Shown here piece by piece: positions 59,564 through 64,000 of a stretch of DNA of 64,000 bases (positions within the stretch are counted from its first letter, which is position 1; the number at the start of each line of letters is the position of its first letter). Location of the stretch: the NCBI RefSeq assembly GCF_964642095.1, contig NZ_OZ209244.1, positions 558,001 through 622,000 on the forward strand. Reading direction: 5' to 3'. A program made the translations under genes and the position numbers. The DNA is from Fretibacterium fastidiosum. GTDB lineage: Bacteria > Synergistota > Synergistia > Synergistales > Aminobacteriaceae. The notes beneath the pieces are model-generated. The model saw only the letters and a list, made by a program, of their open reading frames with translations, did no database searches and was not told where the DNA came from.

Positions 59564-60748
59564 TCAGGGCCGCCGCCACGCGACCGCGCCGTCGACGTAG
59601 GTCGTCACCGCATGGGTCCGGGCGTCCAGGGGGTCCCCGTCCCAGACGGTCAGGTCCGCGTCCTTCCCCGGCTCGATGGAGCCCATTCGCCCCTCAAGGC
59701 CCAGGTGCTCCGCCGCGTAGAGCGTGACCCCCCGCAGCGCCTCGTCCGGCGGCAGGCCCGCACGCACGGCCAGGGCAACGCAGGTGACGGCGTTTGAGAT
59801 GGGGATCACGGGGTGATCCGTGATGAGGCAGAAGTGGACGCCGGCCCGCCACAGGGCGACGGGGTTCTGCCAGGACTGGTTCCTCAGCTCGATCTTGGAG
59901 CGCGAGGTCAGCATGGGCCCCACGGCCGCAAAGGCCTTCTTCGCCCCCAGCCACGCGGCGATCTGCCGGCCCTCCGTGCAGTGTTCGAGGCTGTACTTCA
60001 GGCCGAACTCCTCCGCGATGCGGACGGCGGTCTGAATGTCATCCAGCCGATGACAGTGGACGCTGAGGGTCATCTCCCGCCGCAGCACAGCGGCCAACGC
60101 CTCCATGCCCAGGTCGCGCTCCGCCGGCTCGTCCTTTCTCCTGGCGGCCTCCCGGCGGGCCAGGTAGTTCTGAGTTTTCACCAGCGCGCCGCGCAGGACG
60201 GCCGCGTTTCCCATGCGGGTCGTGGGCAGCTTGTCCTTCGGCTTGTAGACGCTCACGGGGTTCTCGCCCAGCGCGGCCTTCATGACGGAGCAGGGCACGA
60301 CGGTCATGCGCTCCACCACGTCCGGCCGCGTCTTGACCACGACGCCCTGTCCGCCGATGACGTTGCCGCTTCCCGGCAGCGCCTGAACGCAGGTCACGCC
60401 TCCCGACAGGGCGTCCTCAAAGGCTTCGTCCCCGGGGTAGAGCGCGTCCAGGGCCCGCAGCTGCGGCGTCACGGGGTCCACCATGTCGTTGTCGTCCGCC
60501 ATCGTCGCCTGGGGGAAGCCCTCCGGGCAGACGCCGATGTGCGTGTGGGCGTCGATCAGGCCCGGCGTCACGCGAAAGCCCTTCAGGTCCTCCACCTCCG
60601 CGCCCTCGTCGGGCGACAGCCCCCTCCCCACCGCCACGATCCGGCCACTCCGGACGGCGACGTCCAGCTCATGGAACCCATCGTCGCGCCCCGTCCAGAC
60701 CAGGGCGCCCCTCAGCAGGAGCGCGCGCGCCTTTGTCCTATCCTGCAA
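59564..60748 (-). CDS. Amidohydrolase family protein (imidazolonepropionase-like)
   Basis: A 394-residue metal-dependent hydrolase. Metal ligands appear as HTH in GLIDAHTHIG near residue 62, His in TLSVHCHRLDDI and EHCTEG, and Asp in FCLITDHPVIP. It ends with a composite C-terminal domain (GSIEPGKDADLTVWDGDPLD). The family hydrolyses C-N bonds in cyclic or peptide-like compounds; the substrate is unknown. The start is probably TTG 60748, nine bases after AAGGGAAG; TTG 60769 is in frame but lacks a site. It points away from the GntP gene. Confidence 0.8.
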   Translation of the reverse strand: MQDRTKARALLLRGALVWTGRDDGFHELDVAVRSGRIVAVGRGLSPDEGAEVEDLKGFRVTPGLIDAHTHIGVCPEGFPQATMADDNDMVDPVTPQLRALDALYPGDEAFEDALSGGVTCVQALPGSGNVIGGQGVVVKTRPDVVERMTVVPCSVMKAALGENPVSVYKPKDKLPTTRMGNAAVLRGALVKTQNYLARREAARRKDEPAERDLGMEALAAVLRREMTLSVHCHRLDDIQTAVRIAEEFGLKYSLEHCTEGRQIAAWLGAKKAFAAVGPMLTSRSKIELRNQSWQNPVALWRAGVHFCLITDHPVIPISNAVTCVALAVRAGLPPDEALRGVTLYAAEHLGLEGRMGSIEPGKDADLTVWDGDPLDARTHAVTTYVDGAVAWRRP

Positions 60749-61021
60749 CCCGTTCCGCTTCCCTTCCAAAAAATTTCGATGGCTGCGACCACGCCCACAA
60801 CCAGGCCAAGCCCGCGACCATCGGCCTTTTCCAGGATATCACAGTTTTCAGAAAAAATACGTGTCAAAATCGCGGGCTCAGGAAAGCGCTGAAGGCCCTC
60901 CTTAAGCTGTATGCTCGATGGCCCTCAAAGCGCATCCGACGCTCCTCCAACAATGGTACAATTTATAGCGAAAACAAGCGCCACATCGTGCACGATCCCC
61001 GATCCGCTCCAGAGAAAGGTG

Positions 61022-62389
61022 ATGGGTCTTTTGCTCCATGGTTCCGCGCTGATCGTCATTCTGTTGCTCACCATCCTCATCATGGTCTTTATGGTGTCGA
61101 GGTTCAAGCTGCACCCCTTCATCTCGCTGTTTACCGCCGCGCTCCTGATGGGGCTGGCGGTCGGCATGCCACCCTTTGAAGTGCTCAGGACGATCCTCGA
61201 CGGGTTCAGCAACACCTGCCGCGGCATCGGCATCGTGATCCTGCTGGGCACGATCATCGGGGCCATGCTGGAGAGCAGCGGCGCGGCCCTCACGATGGCG
61301 GACAGCGTGCTGCGCACCGTCGGCAAGAAGCGCCCCGGCATCGCCATGAGCCTCATCGGCTGGATCGTCTCCATCCCCGTGTTCTGCGACTCGGGCTTCG
61401 TCATCCTCTCCTCCCTCAACAAATCCCTGTCCATGCGCAGCAACATCAATCTGCCAACGATGGCCATCGCCCTGTCCACCGGCCTCTACGCCACCCACAC
61501 GCTGGTCCCGCCGACGCCCGGCCCCATCGCCGCAGCAGGCAACCTGGGCGCGGACCTGGGCCTCGTCATCCTGTGGGGCTTCATCACCTCCATCCCGGCC
61601 GTCATCGCGGGCTACATCTACGCCACCGTCGTGGGCCCCAGGCTGTGCGTGGAGGCAACGGAGGGGGCTTCCTACGAGGAACTGCTCGCCCGGTTCAACG
61701 AGCTGCCCTCCCCGGAAAAGTCCTTCGCGCCCATCGTCGTCCCGCTGATCCTGATCGGACTGAAGTCCCTCGTCAACTACCCCCCAGTACTGGCGCGGAT
61801 CGGCGAAGAATCCCCGCTCAACGTCGTGTCCTCCTTCCTGGGTGACCCCGTCATCGCCCTCTCCGTCGGGGTGACGCTGTGTTTCCTCCTGCCGCCCCGG
61901 ATCACGGAAGAGGTCACCAACCGGTGGATCGGGCGCGGCATCAAAGAGGGCGCCAACATCGTCGTGATCACCGCCGCCGGCGGCAGCCTGGGCGCCGTCA
62001 TCACCGCCAGCCACGTGGGCGACTACATCGGAAGCGCCCTGTCCTCCTACCACTTCGGCATCTTTCTCCCCTTCATCATCGCCGCGGCCGTCAAGACGGC
62101 GCAGGGTTCCTCCACCGTGGCCCTGGTCACCACGTCCACCATCGTTGCCCCCATGCTGGGCTCCCTGGGGCTCGCCTCCCCCATGGGAGCGGTCCTGGCC
62201 ACCCTGGCCGTGGGGAGCGGTTCCATGGTGGTCTCCCACGCCAACGACTCTTACTTCTGGGTCGTGACGCAGTTCTCCGACATGGACCTCAGCACGGGCT
62301 ACAAGGCCCAGACCGGCGCCACGCTCGTCGAGGGCATCGTGGGGATCCTGGCCGTCTACGTCATCTCCCTCTTCACCCTCCCCACTTGA
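61022..62389 (+). CDS. GntP-family gluconate/sugar-acid permease
   Basis: A 455-residue inner-membrane carrier with about 12 spans. It has conserved GntP phrases GIGIVILLGTIIGAMLESSGAA, IPVFCDSGFVILSSLNKSL, THTLVPPTPGPIAAAG and AAVKTAQGSSTVALVTTST (about residues 340-360). Members import gluconate, idonate or fructuronate with H+ or Na+. No catabolic genes sit nearby, so the substrate is open. The start is ATG 61022; the frame extends to 60911 without a site. A hairpin terminator follows. Confidence 0.88.
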   Translation: MGLLLHGSALIVILLLTILIMVFMVSRFKLHPFISLFTAALLMGLAVGMPPFEVLRTILDGFSNTCRGIGIVILLGTIIGAMLESSGAALTMADSVLRTVGKKRPGIAMSLIGWIVSIPVFCDSGFVILSSLNKSLSMRSNINLPTMAIALSTGLYATHTLVPPTPGPIAAAGNLGADLGLVILWGFITSIPAVIAGYIYATVVGPRLCVEATEGASYEELLARFNELPSPEKSFAPIVVPLILIGLKSLVNYPPVLARIGEESPLNVVSSFLGDPVIALSVGVTLCFLLPPRITEEVTNRWIGRGIKEGANIVVITAAGGSLGAVITASHVGDYIGSALSSYHFGIFLPFIIAAAVKTAQGSSTVALVTTSTIVAPMLGSLGLASPMGAVLATLAVGSGSMVVSHANDSYFWVVTQFSDMDLSTGYKAQTGATLVEGIVGILAVYVISLFTLPT

Positions 62390-62420
62390 CGCAGGGCAAA
62401 AGGCTGAGCATCCTGGTCAC

Positions 62421-62452
62421 AAGGGGAACGGCTGCGCCGTGCCCCTCTTTTC
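62421..62452 (+). terminator. Rho-independent terminator of the GntP gene
   Basis: AAGGGGAACGGC and GCCGTGCCCCT form a stem with a three-base loop and one internal mismatch, followed by CTTTT. Confidence 0.8.
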
Positions 62453-62533
62453 CCTCAAAATTTTACTGAAAATTCTGTAGATTCTGCGGCCCATGGGCCG
62501 CGCTCCACAAAAACACGGCAGGCGATCTGCCAC

Positions 62534-62681
62534 AAGGAGGTTTCGGAAGGTCGTGGGCGGGTATTCCCTTCGGGGGAAGGTGTGGAGTTTCCATCCCTTT
62601 AAGGAAGTTTCGGAAGGCACAGAAGACAAAAAAGCTTGTGCTGGGCGAAGAGTTTCCACCCCTCTAAGGAAGTTTCGGAAG
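62534..62681 (-). CRISPR. Degenerate CRISPR-like repeat cluster (two good repeats, one partial)
   Basis: Two 30-base repeats, GTTTCCATCCCTTTAAGG-AAGTTTCGGAAG (62587-62616) and a copy with three changes (62652-62681), are separated by 35 bases. A third, left half-degenerate copy (AAGGAGGTTTCGGAAG, 62534-62549) is followed by 37 bases. On the minus strand the unit ends in GATGGAAAC, a common CRISPR repeat end. No cas genes are in the window. Protein-coding origin cannot be excluded. Confidence 0.5.
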
Positions 62682-62738
62682 ACCACACCAAAAGGGCTCC
62701 TCGCCTTTTTGCCGCTCTTTCGCCGCCTTTCGCCGGCG

Positions 62739-63623
62739 TCAACCCCTTCCCGCCCTCCACTCGGAGACGGCGAGCCCCCCCAGGATCAACCCCGTCCCCA
62801 GGAGGGACAAAGGCGTCACGGGCTCTCCCAGGGCCAGGGCGCCTGCCGCCACGGCCACGACGGGGATCAAATAGGCGGAGACGCTGGTCCGCACCGGCCC
62901 CAGCGCCTCGACGGCAAAGTTCCACGCGAAGAAGCACAGGGCCGACGCCCCCAGCCCGAGGTAGAGGAAGGGTAGGAAAAATTTCGGTTGCACCAGGTGG
63001 GCGAGGTTCGGTCTGAGGCCCAGGAACGGCGACAGGATCGCCAGGAACAGGACGCCGTAGAGGAAGATGCGCTGCGTCGCCTGAAGGGTGCTGAGGCCGA
63101 AGCCGCCGGCCCGCCGCACCAGCACGGAGTAGAGGCCCCAACTGGCGGCCGCTCCCAGGGCCAGCAGGTCCCCCAGAGGCGAGATCTGCATCCGGACCCC
63201 ATTGAAGCTGATGAGGCCGATGCCCGTCATCGCGAGGGCAAAGCCGACGAAGAAGCGCACCTGAAGCCGGTCCGACCGGTAGAAGAGGCGGTTCAGGGTC
63301 GCCGTGAAGAAGGGGGCGGCGGAGATGATGACCCCCACGTTGGAGGCCAGGCCGTGCGTCAGGGCCGTGTTCTCCAGCAGGAAGTAGAGCACGATGCCGC
63401 AGAATCCCGCGACGGCGTAGGAGAGCTCCTCCGGCACCGTCCGGACCCGCGGGAGGCGGGGGGACACCAGGAAGAGCGCCACCAGGCCCAGGACCATGCG
63501 GATCAGGATGACCTCCACCGGCCTGAAGTCCTCCAGGATGACCTTTGACACGATGAAGGTCGTGCCCCAGATCAGGATGCTGGTCAGCGCGGCGGCGTAG
63601 CCCGCGATGGCGCTGCGCTTCAT
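62739..63623 (-). CDS. EamA/DMT-family transporter
   Basis: A 294-residue inner-membrane protein with ten spans in two EamA repeats (LTSILIWGTTFIVSKVIL at the start of repeat 1; LLALGAAASWGLYSVLVRRA at the start of repeat 2). DMT carriers export metabolites or amino acids; the substrate is unknown. The start is ATG 63623. A minus-strand TATAAT (complement of 63757-63762) may be its -10 box. Alone in its unit. Confidence 0.87.
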   Translation of the reverse strand: MKRSAIAGYAAALTSILIWGTTFIVSKVILEDFRPVEVILIRMVLGLVALFLVSPRLPRVRTVPEELSYAVAGFCGIVLYFLLENTALTHGLASNVGVIISAAPFFTATLNRLFYRSDRLQVRFFVGFALAMTGIGLISFNGVRMQISPLGDLLALGAAASWGLYSVLVRRAGGFGLSTLQATQRIFLYGVLFLAILSPFLGLRPNLAHLVQPKFFLPFLYLGLGASALCFFAWNFAVEALGPVRTSVSAYLIPVVAVAAGALALGEPVTPLSLLGTGLILGGLAVSEWRAGRG

Positions 63624-63777
63624 CTTCCCGCACCCCCGGCAGCCGTTGCCCTCCTGCGCTCCACCCTTCCAAACGTCATTGCGCTCCGTCCCCCTTCAAA
63701 AAATAAGGCCCGCGTTCGGCCGGAGCGGAGCGCGAGCCGCATCAGCGTACGGGGGTATTATACGACGAATCCTCCCC

Positions 63778-64000
63778 TCAGCGGCGCGGGAACGCGGGGG
63801 GCAGGGAGGCCAGCAGCTCCTCGATGATGGGGTGTCCCATCGCCGCCAGTTCCTCGACGGAGCGCCCCCGCGCGGCGATCACGCCGTCCGCCATCAGCGC
63901 CACCTCGCGACAGAGCCCGGCCACCACCCTCAGGTCGTGGGAGATGAAGAGGAACGCCAGCCCCTGCTCGTCGCGGATGCGCTCGATCAGTTTCAGCACC
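63778..64000 (-). CDS. ABC transporter ATP-binding subunit, C-terminal part (5' end outside window)
   Basis: The last 73 residues of an ABC ATPase. ISHDLRVVAGLC contains the H-loop His, preceded by LIERIRDEQGLAFLF. The Walker and signature motifs are outside the window. The length and the VEELAAMGHPIIEELLAS tail resemble oligopeptide (Dpp/Opp) type ATPases, but this cannot be decided from the tail alone. About 150 bases of upstream sequence to the EamA gene contain its promoter. Confidence 0.8.
   Translation of the reverse strand, partial: VLKLIERIRDEQGLAFLFISHDLRVVAGLCREVALMADGVIAARGRSVEELAAMGHPIIEELLASLPPAFPRR

Overview
The window looks like a chromosome segment of a Synergistota bacterium (high GC, double-membraned, probably anaerobic and host-associated). 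The strongest clue is the exported protein at 55020-57380. It ends in the GGGCN-hydrophobic-RR tail of the Synerg-CTERM sorting signal, which is known only from this phylum. Outer-envelope proteins (LPP20/CsgG/FlgT-type, PilY1), a rubrerythrin, a Na+-pump decarboxylase beta subunit and a putative YedE/YedF selenium pair fit this lifestyle. I do not assign a genus.

Layout. 1-1100: tail of a 5'-nucleotidase, then a 340-bp inverted-repeat element and a stand-alone tail of an Rpn-family protein. 1353-7311: lipid-type methyltransferase, zinc-less sirtuin overlapped by an unknown coiled-coil gene, yedE/yedF-like pair, and a polytopic transporter. 7738-13887: six consecutive exported genes of LPP20/FlgT/CsgG type, the best candidate for an undescribed envelope system. 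14014-17106: HdeD-like protein, class I aldolase, exported beta-propeller. 17362-22572: a 1736-residue protein with nine AT-hooks, about 20 Pro/Glu/Ala repeats, one membrane span and a DUF4177-like tail. 22697-27255: FGGY kinase, lipoprotein serpin, HtrA protease.

27458-30722 (minus strand) is the conserved rpmH-rnpA-yidD-yidC-jag block, with an Lgt gene attached. An Rpn-family gene lies upstream of rpmH, so dnaA is not adjacent. 32530-34026 holds tRNA-Asn with a perfect promoter and a gcdB/oadB-like gene with a 41-residue gamma-like partner. 35532-42173 is a minor-pilin/PilY1 operon on the minus strand. 42644-44640 is thrC-thrB. 44996-50509 contains another Rpn gene, an MBL hydrolase, an L,D-transpeptidase, a K+/H+ antiporter and larE. 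51819-57380 holds alaS, ruvX and the Synerg-CTERM protein. 57692-64000 holds a small membrane protein, rubrerythrin, nitroreductase-like protein, amidohydrolase, GntP permease, a degenerate CRISPR-like repeat cluster, an EamA transporter and the end of an ABC ATPase.

Two families of short non-coding inverted-repeat elements are scattered through the window. One has TA-flanked ATACCAATT ends and internal stems that appear to co-vary between copies. The other has CTAG-flanked ends resembling IS5-type termini. The first family repeatedly sits beside Rpn-family genes.
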